64,000 bases of DNA from positions 9,424,382 through 9,488,381 of the forward strand of contig NC_133496.1 of the NCBI RefSeq assembly GCF_025370935.1, given 5' to 3'. This document shows positions 43,001 through 54,405 of this stretch, piece by piece. The stretch's first letter is position 1, and every line of letters starts with the position of its first letter. Source of the DNA: Choristoneura fumiferana. Taxonomy: Eukaryota > Arthropoda > Insecta > Lepidoptera > Tortricidae. The translations under genes were made by a program, and so were the position numbers. Under the pieces are notes generated by a model that worked only from the letters and a program-made list of their open reading frames with translations, made no database searches and had not been told where the DNA came from.

Positions 43001-43464
43001 CTACAATAAAACATTATGTGAAAGGTCATTAACAATTTGACTAGTGTGATAATTTGGGATACATTTCAGGCCTAAGCCTAGTAATTTAAGGCTTCTTTTT
43101 TCCTGAAAAAATTTCATTGTTAACTCAAGTCAAGTCAAAATATATTTATTCCCCTGATTAGGTAATTCTGCAATACAATGTCAACCCTTAGAAAATAATT
43201 TTAACAGTTGACATTGTATTGCAAAACAGCGTCCTAATATTACATGACGTATCTTGATTTTTCTATTTTTAGCGTTTTGAGGTAAAAAGTAAGGACAAAA
43301 TGTTGATTAATTAGTGATAAGCAATAAAGTAAATGGAAATGACGTCAGTTTTTACGAGGGAAAGGGGTTCTTTAGATGACTAATATATGGACGTCCACTA
43401 CTCTACCATTTTATTTAACTACTTAGTGCAAATTGGTATTAAAGGAAGAAAAATAATAGCTTAC

Positions 43465-43704
43465 AGCAATATATGCGGCATAGTAGACGACTGGCGATTC
43501 CTTTTTAAAAAGTTCCGCAATCCCTCGTGCCCATGACTGGAAATCACTCCACTTCAGCTGGGTGTCCGGATCTATGTCTAGCACTGAATCTAATATTAAA
43601 TGGGCCAATTCCTTTCTCTGGTTTGAATCCAAGAGGCCCTTAGTAGCTCCTTCGCTTATGAGTAAAGCCCGTCCTCTGTGAGTTTTTTGTAATATAGATT
43701 TTAT
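43465..43704 (-). CDS. SAM-domain gene, downstream exon A
   Basis: 240 nt, phase 0 at both ends, between acceptor (T-rich, TTTTAG) and donor GTAAGC. Encodes IKSILQKTHRGRALLISEGA, then LDSNQRKELAHLILDSVLDI and a Trp-rich DFQSWARGIAELFKKESPVV. Helical, charged, no recognised catalytic motif. A short upstream piece (about 43962-44028, reading EEYEVVTFDVQAEDQPDPDR before a stop) may be a further degraded exon. Confidence 0.65.
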
Positions 43705-44695
43705 CTAAAAAAAAGTAAAACATCAAAATTTAATAACCTCGAATTACCATCTCAGTATCGGAAATTTTTAAGTTCCGTATTGGGACCTCCTTTGGTATAC
43801 CCCGATCCAAAATAGAAAATAGACAAATGAATGCATCAAGAATGATAAAAATATTTATTAAAATATTAAGCAGGACTATTGTCAACCTATTGAAGTTACC
43901 TCTCCCCATAAGTGTTGGTCCAAATGGGTCTTAGAAAATTTTACTAACTTAATCTCGGTCAGGGTCAGGTTGATCTTCTGCTTGCACGTCGAAAGTCACA
44001 ACTTCATACTCCTCAGTCCCTTGCAATCCAGGTTTTCAGTTATTTATCTATGCGATAAAAGAAAAATACATCATAATTTATAAAAAAAACAAAGTCCCAG
44101 ATGTGATCATAATCACCTTTCGCTATACCCAATCACTAGTTTACACAAAGTATGTAACAACAAAACTATATGTAACTTTTGAGGCACTTATGAAAGACCC
44201 AAAATAATAAATAAATAAACAGGGCAAGTTAAAGAAAAGCTTGTAAAAAAAGGAGTCACTAACCTGGTTTAGCTGTTTTAAAGAAAGTTATGTATGGAAG
44301 GTATAGAACGTCCAAGAGGCCTTCCGAAGGTCTGGAACACCAGTGCGTCTCAACAGGTCATCATCCTCAAAAAAGGAGAGTAGGTAACACTTGTATAATT
44401 CAAGAAATGTTGCTTCAAGGGTTTCTCTTTTCCACCATTGGTATCATATTCTATTCTTGAAAATAAATAATAGAGACCACAATCAGGCACATAGATTCAG
44501 TATCAAAATTTAACTTTCATGGCAATGTATGGTCGGCAGAAAAACAAATACACTTAGTATTTTTAACCTTTATTTTGTATAAATAAAAAGGACTCTAAAA
44601 TTGTTTCAAGGGTTAGAATAGATCACAAAAACTTTTTCCATGGATTTTGCTGTCAATCTTTGACATCTGCATTTTTGTAAATTTTAAATGACTAA

Positions 44696-44836
44696 GGGGC
44701 TGTTTCACCATCCATTGATTAGTGTTAACTGACGGTTAAATGTGATGCCGTCTCCGTCTATTCGAACAAGACAAATAGAGACGGCATCACATTTAACCGT
44801 CAGTTAACACTAATCAATGGATGGTGAAACAGCCCC
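44696..44836. mobile_element. PIF/Harbinger-like fold-back MITE, 141 bp, copy 2
   Basis: Same palindrome as 38239-38379, flanked by TAA (44693-44695, 44837-44839). It lies in an intron of the SAM-domain gene. Confidence 0.9.
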
Positions 44837-45187
44837 TAAAAATCCTTTCCAGACTGACTGAAGGTTAATGGAAGGTAAATCAAGTATTGAAAATATTGCA
44901 TGCAGTTTTTTTTACACTTTGTTATTAGATGTATTGTTTTTTGAATGTGAAATGAGTAAGTATTAAGGTTTTATGACATATTTAGAATTTATACCCTTTT
45001 TTTAGTATATGCACAGTTTACCGCAGTATAATGGAGTGTAAAAACAAAAAAATAAATTAAACATTATTCAAATGTATTTTTATTTTGCTACCGTACCAAG
45101 TGCCATGAAATTCGATTGTTGATACCAATGTTTATCCATAAGATAAAAATAAGTTTTTAACATCACTTCCTATTATGTGGACACCTG

Positions 45188-45360
45188 TTATTTATTATTT
45201 TGAAATAAGGGAAAACCACCAACCCCAACATTCACTGATTGATTGTCAGCCTTCCACATAGACAAATTAGCTTGGAACTTTACTCTATCTCCGATTAATG
45301 GGATTGATGATATGTCGTTTTCTTTCAGTAGCCCCAAAGCAACAGCGTCAATCCTAGCAT
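45188..45360 (-). CDS. SAM-domain gene, coding exon 2
   Basis: Acceptor TTATTCAAG precedes 45360. Joined to exon 1 it completes a sterile alpha motif (SAM) domain: DARIDAVALGLLKENDISSI, then PLIGDRVKFQANLSMW, the helix 3-5 region of SAM domains, which mediate protein-protein or RNA interactions. The frame continues to a TAA at 45188, so either a short SAM-only protein is made or an alternative donor, such as CAG|GTGTCC just after the stop, links to later exons in another isoform. Confidence 0.75.
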
Positions 45361-45614
45361 CTTGAATAAGTAATAACAAACCAGAGTACATAAAATGCAA
45401 ACACACCAGTTATTTTAGTTAGTTAGTTAGTTAATACCATGCCAATCATGCTACTTAAAATAATGCAGTAAGTCTCCGATCAACGATTAGTACTCGGAGC
45501 AAGTACATTTATGTAAAAAATGACACATTCCAATAACAAAAATTTCCGCCACTGGTTCTTAAGTAGGTAGGTATCAAAACTTCTCACAATCAATACAATC
45601 ACACTGATACTTAC

Positions 45615-45684
45615 CTCGAAATGTATCAATCAAATCAGTGCAGCCCCATTTTGAGAGTAAATCAACTGTATATTGGTCTGCCAT
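45615..45684 (-). CDS. SAM-domain gene, coding exon 1
   Basis: ATG at 45684 starts MADQYTVDLLSKWGCTDLID and ends T-F-R plus one base before donor GTAAGT. This is the first helix pair of a SAM domain and joins exon 2 in frame. Both start and splice sites are clear. Function unknown; it could be transposon cargo or a captured host gene. Confidence 0.75.
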
Positions 45685-46160
45685 AGGTATTTGATGTTAC
45701 GAATTGGCTGGCAGGCTTTGATGAACGAGATCGAAGCTGGCAGGTCTCGGAATTGAAGGGAATCTGTTGGTCGAAAGAGATGGTTAAGCATACGGCGCAG
45801 CAGACTGGCGGGCACCTAGCTTGGGCGTTTGTAGTGTGAGCGTTTTTTTGTTATTTCAGGGATTTGTTTGTCAGTTAGGAACTAACAAGAAACTGTATAT
45901 CCAGTAGGTAGGTAACGGACAAGTTGTTCACCGCCAAAATACTATGATCAAATACCTACTGTAATGTAACTATCGTTGACATAGTGTATTCTTTCTTCAT
46001 TTATTAAGTGGCCTCTATCGTGTCGAGCACAATTATTATTATTCTGACTTGGTCCAGTTATCAACGAAAATATAAATAATGGCCAGTTTCAAATCCCACA
46101 ATACTTACGGAAATTAGTCATATACTTAATGTTGAATTGAAAAATTGAAACAACACTTAC

Positions 46161-46192
46161 CCAAACTAGGTCTCAAACAAACGAGAACACTG
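46161..46192 (-). promoter_or_regulatory. Candidate transcription start and non-coding leader exon of the SAM-domain gene
   Basis: On the minus strand a GC-rich CGCGCGCGCCCGACGCTG segment leads into TTCAGTGTT (arthropod initiator TCAGT at 46193-46189) and then a donor, TTTGG|GTAAGTGTT. This fits a TATA-less start with a short leader spliced to the exon holding the ATG at 45684. Inferred only. Confidence 0.45.
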
Positions 46193-46439
46193 AACACACC
46201 GACCGACAGCGTCGGGCGCGCGCGCTTCCTTCCTTTCCTTACGCGATGGCCGATCAATCGAGAAAGAAAACCAGTGTTGCCAGGACCAGATTTCGTTTTG
46301 GTCCGAAATTCGTCCGTAAAAGTTCCGAAAAGTTCCGATACATTGCTTTTTTTCCGTTGTGACACGAAAATGAACCATTCAATTATTATTGTGTCACAAC
46401 GGAACTTTTTCCGATCAGTCGTTTTGTATGATTGATTAA

Positions 46440-48640
46440 CTGGGCATTTCCACTTTGAATGACGCTCAATTTTTTTTTAAATTATTCAACTGGTTTCTCC
46501 TACTCGGAATCACTAGCACCACGAAAAAAAAGGTCTTTATGTAATCGCAAACAAAATGAAACTAGGTATTAAAGTAATCGCAAACAAAATGAAACTAGAG
46601 ATATTGTTACACAGATTTTACTTTTAAATAGCATATTATTTAGTATCTAATTATCTAAAACTTGATCGTTCTTTCGTGAAATTATAGTTTGACTTAGATA
46701 AGAATACTCATGGGAGACCCTAGTAAAAATATAAATAAAAAAAATCCTAAACAGAACAAAAGTCCGATGGAATCGAAGTTCCGCAAAAGTCAACTATGGC
46801 TTATGCACAAAAAAACTATCGTGGTAGTGACACTCGTATCTAGTTGTTGGATTTATTATTGAGAGTGAAACGGGAAGAATGGGAATATAAATTAATAATA
46901 ACTAAAATATTTTAATGTTTGTCATTGTTATATTACAAATTTGTCACAGAAAATATCTTGCGACGATTTCGACTTTGGCGAAATGCACGATTATTTTTTT
47001 ATTGTGTAATAAATTCGCATTCTCCATTATTGCTGGTCTGGTGGTACTGGTCCCAACTGGTCCGAGATATCGTGTCCGTGAACAGTGTCTATGTGTGCGT
47101 TGCTTGAGTGCACTTTTTATGTAAATTGATTTCTGTAACTTATGTTTTGTGATAAAATCGCGGAGTGAGCCGTGCCTGACTGAGGTCGCCTAAAAAAGTA
47201 GTCTAAGCTATTCCATATCCGGTGTCAAATTTCATAACTCTAAGGGGCTGTAAGATTAGTACCTTAGATATGCAAAATATTAGTACGGAACCCTACACTG
47301 CGCTTGTTCAGTTTTATTGCTAATTTTGCATGTTATTTTGAATTATTTATTTATTCATTCGTCCACGCTTTTCTTTTTGATCCCACTTAAACTCTATTTT
47401 TTTTTCTTGTGCTTATGTAAATTTGTGTTGTGATTCTTTTGTTCAACTACGATAAAGACCTTGTCCTTCAAGTAGCCTAAAAGGCGATCAGTCGCCATTT
47501 AGAATTTTACGTCGCCGATTTCCATCCCGAGTAGCCCAATTGGCGTCAAATTGCCTACGTTGGCAACACTGCTGTTGAATTTCGCTTGGTCACTGTGGAT
47601 TTTTCACCCACCACAGCGCAGCGCCGCCAGAGCCAGCGTACGTAGTATGATGTCAAGCGCCTTAGTACTATTACTTATTCTGTGGTAAAGGCGTTTTTCA
47701 CCGCACGCACGACTGTAAAGGCCTTACTGAAAGTCGTTTCATTAGTAAAGAGACCTTTTCGACCACAATACCGCTGCGCAGGCAGAATAGGTAGATAGGA
47801 AAAAAATACGATGAAAACTTCTACAACACAAAGATATAAATAAACAAAATAAGAAACTGAATAAGTTCATATTTTTACACTTGACTGCTACCAAATGTAG
47901 GGTAGATAATGGTACCAGTGTTGGATACTTTAAGCTGACAATCGTCATGGACACTTCATTCTTATTTTAAACCTATTGTACTTAAGTTGAATGATATAAA
48001 TGACTAGGTATCCCTTATTTTCAATCTCATAAGACTCATTGTCCGTTACTGGGTCATCATGGGTCATATCAATAGTACCTAGTATTTATCTGGATAATAC
48101 TCCATACAATTAAAAGCATCTGGGCCCCTTAATTTTAAATCATGAAATAAAGGATTGCCTCATGTCTTGTTTACTTAGGTGATGTGTATCTAGATACGCG
48201 GTACCTAGCGTGTCAAGCCAAGTTCAAGCTAACAGAACTGGCGAGCAGCACCATGTGTAATTTTACCAGAACCATTTGGATCCATTAATGCCAATTTTGA
48301 CCCCCTCATAACTCAAAAACTATTTCACATAAATATGTCAAATTTGACTCATTTATTGAGACTTGCGAGATACTTTCTGTATATTTGTATTTCTTTGTAT
48401 TTTATTTTTATGTGCAATAAAAAGTTTACATATACATACATGTGAACCAAATTTCATAAACACCTCAAACGGTTATTTAGATATTAACATTCATAAAATT
48501 GACATTTTTATCACTTACTCATATATAAATTCCAACCCAGTTCCAAATGACCTAGAAAGTTCAAATTTGGCATCCACATAGTTGGGTAGGGAATAAATCA
48601 GAAACTAGTTAATTTTTATCATTTTATTATAATTTCTAAA
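46440..48640. other. Gene-free AT-rich interior of the 12.7-kb element
   Basis: No supported gene. A direct repeat AATCGCAAACAAAATGAAAC occurs at 46542 and 46577, and a dispersed-repeat fragment ending TACGGAACCCTAC is near 47230-47295. Confidence 0.5.
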
Positions 48641-48649
48641 TTAATTTAT

Positions 48650-48880
48650 TATTGAAGCCTAAGGTCGGACTTGGCTAGTTTTCATATACGAATTATATTA
48701 TTATTATAACCTTCACAAGTTTTATAGCTGTAAGTTCTTATTTTATTCTTCCGAAAATTCGGCTTGCTGGTAGTAGCTACTAGCCATCGAACATGTCCCA
48801 TGACTGTATTAGTAGGTACTTAATAATAATTCGTATAATTACCTATGAGAACTAGCCAAGTCCGACCATAGGCTTCAATA
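48650..48880. mobile_element. Fold-back MITE, 231 bp
   Basis: Inverted ends TATTGAAGCCTAAGGTCGGA and TCCGACCATAGGCTTCAATA, with AATTATAC-type inner arms. No ORF. Confidence 0.8.
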
Positions 48881-49879
48881 TACCAGGTGTGGCCTGTAAT
48901 ACGAAGAAAAAATTAAAACATAGATCGTCCTCGTCAAACTGAACAAAATGAGTTCATTGACTTTTAAAAATAAAGTTCCTTTGAATTTTCCCTTTTTCAT
49001 ACAAATTAAATACTGGTATCAATTGTCGCCATCCTAGAACACAACTGACGTCGCCTGTCACGGTAGGTACTAAGATCAAGAATGTTGCTTTACATTGCTT
49101 CTTCGAAAAAACTTAAAAGTCTATTAAAAATACAAAAACTAATTATTTTTAAAAGTCGCTGAACTAATGTTGTTCAGTTTGACAAGTATTATCTATGTTT
49201 TAATTCTTTGCTCATATTATAGGCTACCCTTGGTGTTATCCTAAGTTATAAGAAGAAATTATATTTTAAGTTGTAATAAAATATTTTATTTTATATTGTT
49301 ATAAATAAATTTCAGGACTGACCAATGAACTTACCTTGGCACTTGGCATTTAGATGTCACTTCATTTGTCGTTAAAGTCAATAATCAAGGCATATAATAT
49401 CATACATAGGTATAATATTGAACTTGGCTCTCTTTTCACATTTAAGTTTTGATGGGATAAATATTATATTTTTAACCGACGAAAAAAAACGGAGGAACGA
49501 TCGCTCAACGACCCGATTTTATATATATTTTTTATGTATGACCACGCATAACTTTTTACAGAGTAGTCCGATTTTGATAATTATTTTTTTATTGGAAAGC
49601 GTATAGGGTGGTCTCTACAGGTGGTCTCATATAAATTTAATTTCTTTTTTTATTCCATAGGGTATATTTAGCTTGAAGTTGGTAGGTACTACTTATTCTG
49701 TGGTACTCTTAGATCTAAATAAATTTGAAAAAAAAAATACTTCAACGGTAGGAAAAAAGAATACTTAAAATAAAAACTTTTAACAAGAAAATAAAACCGC
49801 CAAAAAAGTGAAATGCAAAAAATAATAAACTTTTTTTTTATTTAAAGTTTCGCCTTATTTTAAGTTGAACAGTGCCATA

Positions 49880-51010
49880 TTTACGGTGATATTCGCCGAA
49901 TATATAAGATGTATAATGAGACTTACGTTAACGTTTAATTAGTTGTAACTTGAGTTTGTTTCAACTTATGTTAACGTTTGATTAGTTGTAAATTGAGTAT
50001 ATTTCGCCTCACTGTAATGTGAATACTGCCATATTTACGGTGATATTCGCCGAACATGTACGTCGTTATACGACTTATCTTAACGTTTGATTAGTCGTAA
50101 ATTGAGTATAACTCGCCTTACTGTAAGGTGAATATTGCCATATTTACAGATATATTTACCGAATATGTACGTCGCTATACGACTTATCTTAACGTTTGAT
50201 TAGTTGTAAATTGAGTTTACTTCGCCTTACTGTAAGGTGAATATCACCATATTTACGATGATATTCACTGAATATGTAGGTCGTTATAAGACTTATATTA
50301 AAGTTTGATTTATTATAAATTGAGTATAATTCGCCTTACTCTAAAGTAAATATTGCCATATTTACAGTTACATTTACCGTATATGTATGTCGTAATACGA
50401 CTTACCTTAACGTTTGATTAGTTGTAAATTGAGTTAATTCCGCCTTACCGTAAGGTTAATATCACCATATTTACGGTGATATTCGCTGAATATGTAGGTC
50501 GTTATAAGACTTATGTTAAAGTTTGATTTATTGTAAATTGAGTATAGTTCGCCTTACTGTAAGGTGAAATTGCGATGTTTGCGGTTATATTCGTCGCATA
50601 TGTTCGTCGTTACACGCCTTATACTTAACGTTGGATTGGTTGTAACTTAAGTATATTTCGCCTTACTGTAAGGTTAATATTGCCATATTTACAGTTATTT
50701 TTACCGAATATGTACGTCGCTATACGACTTATCTTAAGGTTTGATTAGTTGTAAATTAAGTTTATTTCGCCTTACTGTAAGGCGGATATTGCCATATTTA
50801 CGGTGATATTCGTCGCATATGTACGTCGTTACACGACTTATGTTAACGTTTGATTAGTCGTAGCCTCAGTATATTTCGCCTTACTTAAGATGAATATTGC
50901 CATATTTACTGTAATATTCGCCGAATATGTAAGTTGTTATAGGACTTACGTTTACGTTTGTTTTGTTTTTATTTGAGCTTATTTCGCTTTATCATAAAAT
51001 GAAAATTGCC
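49880..51010. repeat. Right subterminal satellite, about 109-bp units
   Basis: About ten degenerate units sharing TTGCCATATTTACGGTGATA, GTACGTCGTTATACGACTTA and TTCGCCTTACTGTAAGGTGA. The sequence differs from the left array, but both contain a CCTTACTG/CAGTAAGG word, suggesting a common subterminal binding site. Confidence 0.9.
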
Positions 51011-51310
51011 ATATTTGTGGTGATATTCGCCGCATATTCAGCGACGTAAGCAAAAGGCGTTTTTAATAGTCCATTATTATTATATTAACAGTAGGAAGTT
51101 GGATTCCAAGAGTACCTTACCGTAAGTGTGTTTCGATGTTTCGTGTCCAGCATAATAGACGGTACCATTTTAACGATAACGCCTAGCTAAGCAAATATAA
51201 CCGTAAGCATTACAAAATCACATCACGTCATTATAATTTAGCCGTCGACGGCAGAATTCATCTTAAGCCAGAAATCCATTTTTCTCAGTGTAAGCAAAGC
51301 TTGTACTATG

Positions 51311-51451
51311 TGTGATGTAGGTAGTTTGGCGTCACGTGACTTGTGTCACTTACGTCAGTTTGTAATAAACTGTCCAACGGTCTTTACGTGTTTCCTTGCT
51401 GTACATTCCCGAATTACCCAGGAGTTCTCCCAGATTGCTGAATACATCACA
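51311..51451 (+). repeat. 5' LTR of Ty3/gypsy element
   Basis: 141 bp from TGTGATGTAGG to TACATCACA, with a direct copy at 55729-55874. CTATG at 51306-51310 is the target duplication, repeated at 55875-55879. The sequence GTGGCGACGAG follows, where the primer-binding site is expected. Confidence 0.93.
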
Positions 51452-51504
51452 GTGGCGACGAGTTTCGATTCTGCGCGTGCAATAGGAAAAAAAAAAAGAA
51501 GAAA

Positions 51505-52461
51505 ATGTCGATCGGGAAACTACAAGAGTTTAACGTGGGGAGTGGAGTTTGGTCGTCGTACCTCGACCGAGTCGAGATGTATTTCAAGGTCAACAAGGTG
51601 GAGGAAGACATGAAACTGCCGACGCTAATAGCAACTATGGGCGATGAAGCATATCAACTTTTAGAAAATCTAGCTAGTCCGTCAAAGCCCGCAGAATTAA
51701 CCATCAAGAGGGTAGATGAGCTTATGCGGCAACATTTACAGCCAGGCCCTTCGGTATTAGCAGAGAGGTATCGTTTTAGGCAGAGGCGGCAGAAAGCCGA
51801 TGAAAACATAGCAATGTATATCACAGAGTTAAAACGGCTGGCTAAACAGTGTAAATTTGGCACGAATCTAAATGAAAATCTTCGAGACCAATTTATTTGT
51901 GGGGTATATAGTGACGTCATACGGCAACGGTTTTTCACGGAGGACGACATGGTAACCGTCACTACGGCAGTAAAAATTGCAATGTCATTAGAGGCGGCGG
52001 AGAAAAATGCAGCTATCGTAGAACAAACAAAACCGGTCTTGAGTGCGGTTGAAGCGAGCGCAGTCCAGCCAGTATTGTTCGCGGGGCGCGGGACGTCATC
52101 ATTCGGCCGGGACCAAGCTCGCGGGGTGGATGCTCGCGCGCATCGGGGAGCGTCCAACAGTTTAAATAATTACGTACAGTGCGATGCTTGTGGTGCACGG
52201 AGCCATAGTCAAACGAACTGCCGTTTTCGCGACTATGTGTGTAGTAAGTGTCAGCGGACAGGCACCTGCGTCGGGTGTGCCCGGAGTGGAGTGCGGCGCC
52301 GCGGGCGGTGGCCCGCGGGGCAGCGCGGACGCCGGCCCGGCGCGCGAGGTCGGCGGCGGCGGCGCCGTCGCGGGGCGGCCTGTACTTCAGTGATGCCGAT
52401 CGCGAGCCAAGCGAAGAGTTCGGCGGTGATATCGAGCAAGAATTACACCACTTATGCTTGA
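51505..52461 (+). CDS. Ty3/gypsy gag-like protein
   Basis: ATG at 51505. Capsid-like helical region with YLDRVEMYFKVNKVEED and ELKRLAKQCKFGTNLNENLR typical of Ty3/gypsy gag, then a zinc knuckle C-x2-C-x4-H-x4-C (near residues 225-238). The second knuckle begins (CSKCQRTG) but the frame changes near 52260, after which the Arg/Gly-rich tail to 52461 is an out-of-frame artefact. In the normal element gag would be fused or frameshifted to pol. Confidence 0.85.
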   Translation: MSIGKLQEFNVGSGVWSSYLDRVEMYFKVNKVEEDMKLPTLIATMGDEAYQLLENLASPSKPAELTIKRVDELMRQHLQPGPSVLAERYRFRQRRQKADENIAMYITELKRLAKQCKFGTNLNENLRDQFICGVYSDVIRQRFFTEDDMVTVTTAVKIAMSLEAAEKNAAIVEQTKPVLSAVEASAVQPVLFAGRGTSSFGRDQARGVDARAHRGASNSLNNYVQCDACGARSHSQTNCRFRDYVCSKCQRTGTCVGCARSGVRRRGRWPAGQRGRRPGARGRRRRRRRGAACTSVMPIASQAKSSAVISSKNYTTYA

Positions 52462-54383
52462 ATAACTACCAATCGGTAAGTTTGCCGATTAGCATTGATA
52501 ACAAAGTGATTAAAATGGAAATTGATACAGGAACAGCGATCTATTGCGTAAGCAAGGCCACGTACGACCATCATTTTTCTCATTTGTGTATACAACAGGA
52601 CAATACAGTGTTAAAGTTTTATGACGGATCAAAAGTGAAACCTTTAGGTATAATCAAACCGATGGTGACATATAATGACTGTAGTAAACAATTGGAACTG
52701 TTTATAATTGAGGGAGGAACGACATCGCTGTTGGGGAGGCAGTGGCTGGCCGAAATAGGAATAGCGATACCTAAGTTTAATTGTAATTTTTTAGTACATA
52801 AACATAAGGGACAAATGATGGATGAGCTCATGGTTTTGCTCGACAGGTTTGAGGCGCTCTTCACCGGCGGACTGGGACGGTACCGTGGCGGCAAGGCGAC
52901 GTTGCGCGTGCGCCCGGGCGCGGCGCCGGTGTTCCACCGCGCGCGGCCGCTGCCGTACGCGCTGCGCGAGCGTCTGGACGCCGAGCTGGACGCCATGCTG
53001 CGCGCCGGCGTCATCGAGCCCGTTGACTGCTCCGACTGGGCTTCCCCACTGGTACCCGTTAATAAGCCTGACGGCACACTTAGGATTTGCGCAGATTACA
53101 AAGCCACTTTAAACCCGTCTTTATTGGTCGATCGTTATCCTCTCCCTAAAATTGAGGATGTGTTGGTGCATTTAAATGGCAATATGTACTTCAGTAAAAT
53201 AGACCTCTCGCAGGCATACAACCAAATAGAGTTAGACGATTCAAAACGGTACACCGTAATAAATACTCATCGCGGTTTATTCCAGTACAACAGGTTGGTG
53301 TATGGGTTGTCTTCTAGCGTAGGTATATTTCAACGCATAATGACTACCTTATTGGGAAATATACCAAATGTTCAAGTCTTTTTGGATGACGTCATAATAG
53401 GTGGAAAGAATATGACCGAACATTTACGGGCTTTGGAAGCGGTACTCCAACGATTGCTTACTAGCGGGTTAAAATTAAAGAAAAGTAAATGCGTATTCCT
53501 CGCCAAGGAAGTCACTTATCTGGGTTATGTCGTGTCGAGGGAGGGCATCAAGCCGGACTCATCGAAGATTGATGCTATACAGAAAATGAAACAACCGCAA
53601 AATGTACCTGAGCTTAGATCATTCTTAGGCACAATTAATTTTTTTAGTAGATTTATTAGGAACCTAAGTTCTACTCTCAGTCCCTTGTATAATCTGTTGC
53701 GGAAGGGCGTCGAGTGGTGTTGGAACTCAGAGTGTGACAGTTCATTTATACAAATTAAACAGTCGTTATTGGATGCCAAGGTTTTAGCTCATTATGATCC
53801 AGAGAAGCGATTAATAGTCACTTGCGATGCGTCTGCGCGGGGGGTGGGGGCAGTACTGACTCAGGAAGGGCGGGGGGGCGAGCAGCCGGTCGCGTTCGCG
53901 TCGCGCACCCTGAATAGTGCAGAGGCTAACTACTCGCAGATTCATCGCGAGGCATTGGCAATTATATTCTGTGTAAAAAAATTCCATCAATACTTGTATG
54001 GCCGTCATTTCACTTTACGTACGGACCATAAGCCATTAGTGTCGATATTTGGTCCAAATGCGAGCATACCTACGATGACAGCCAGCCGGATGCAGCGGTG
54101 GGCTATAATTTTATCCGCGTATGACTATGACATTGAGTATGTAAGTTCTAGCAATAATTGTGCCGACAGTCTGTCTAGGCTTCCAAACGCGACCGAGCCG
54201 CCCAATAGTCGGTGCGAGATAATCCCAGAACAAACTTACCTACACTTTGCGCAAGATGCTTTACTACTGGATCATAATGAAATTAAGAAAAATACTTTAA
54301 AAGACCCGGTTCTAGCTAGAGTATTGAATTTCACTCGCGACGGTTGGCCAGAAGTGTGCGAAATTGAAAGTTTAAAACCGTAA
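52248..54383 (+). CDS. Ty3/gypsy pol: protease, reverse transcriptase, RNase H
   Basis: 711-residue frame; the first codons overlap the gag knuckle. Aspartic protease with DTG at 93-95; reverse transcriptase with ASPLVPVNKPDG, YFSKIDLSQAYNQI and catalytic FLDD at about 377-380; RNase H with CDASARGVGAVL (about 525), an REALAI Glu and RTDHKPL. The frame closes at 54383 before the integrase, because of an indel near 54380; the first start shown is not a real initiator. Middle part (52850-53050) is noticeably GC-rich. Confidence 0.9.
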   Translation: MSADRHLRRVCPEWSAAPRAVARGAARTPARRARSAAAAPSRGGLYFSDADREPSEEFGGDIEQELHHLCLNNYQSVSLPISIDNKVIKMEIDTGTAIYCVSKATYDHHFSHLCIQQDNTVLKFYDGSKVKPLGIIKPMVTYNDCSKQLELFIIEGGTTSLLGRQWLAEIGIAIPKFNCNFLVHKHKGQMMDELMVLLDRFEALFTGGLGRYRGGKATLRVRPGAAPVFHRARPLPYALRERLDAELDAMLRAGVIEPVDCSDWASPLVPVNKPDGTLRICADYKATLNPSLLVDRYPLPKIEDVLVHLNGNMYFSKIDLSQAYNQIELDDSKRYTVINTHRGLFQYNRLVYGLSSSVGIFQRIMTTLLGNIPNVQVFLDDVIIGGKNMTEHLRALEAVLQRLLTSGLKLKKSKCVFLAKEVTYLGYVVSREGIKPDSSKIDAIQKMKQPQNVPELRSFLGTINFFSRFIRNLSSTLSPLYNLLRKGVEWCWNSECDSSFIQIKQSLLDAKVLAHYDPEKRLIVTCDASARGVGAVLTQEGRGGEQPVAFASRTLNSAEANYSQIHREALAIIFCVKKFHQYLYGRHFTLRTDHKPLVSIFGPNASIPTMTASRMQRWAIILSAYDYDIEYVSSSNNCADSLSRLPNATEPPNSRCEIIPEQTYLHFAQDALLLDHNEIKKNTLKDPVLARVLNFTRDGWPEVCEIESLKP

Positions 54384-54405
54384 GTACTTTAATAGAAAGT
54401 CAGAG

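Larger units (their letters stand above)
38604..51290. mobile_element. 12.7-kb TA-inserting element with CACTG...CAGTG ends
   Basis: The left end CACTGAGAAAAAT (38604-38616) and right end ATTTTTCTCAGTG (51278-51290) are inverted, flanked by TA on both sides. Joining the outside flanks recreates a SINE body that is uninterrupted in a related copy at 10035-10110, so the two ends belong to one insertion. Satellite arrays sit just inside both ends (39040-39960 and 49880-51010). CACTG termini with repetitive subterminal regions recall the CACTA/Mirage/Chapaev group, and Mirage-like elements use TA, but no transposase is recognised here. The only gene-like content is the SAM-domain gene at 42.3-46.2 kb. 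Confidence 0.75.
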
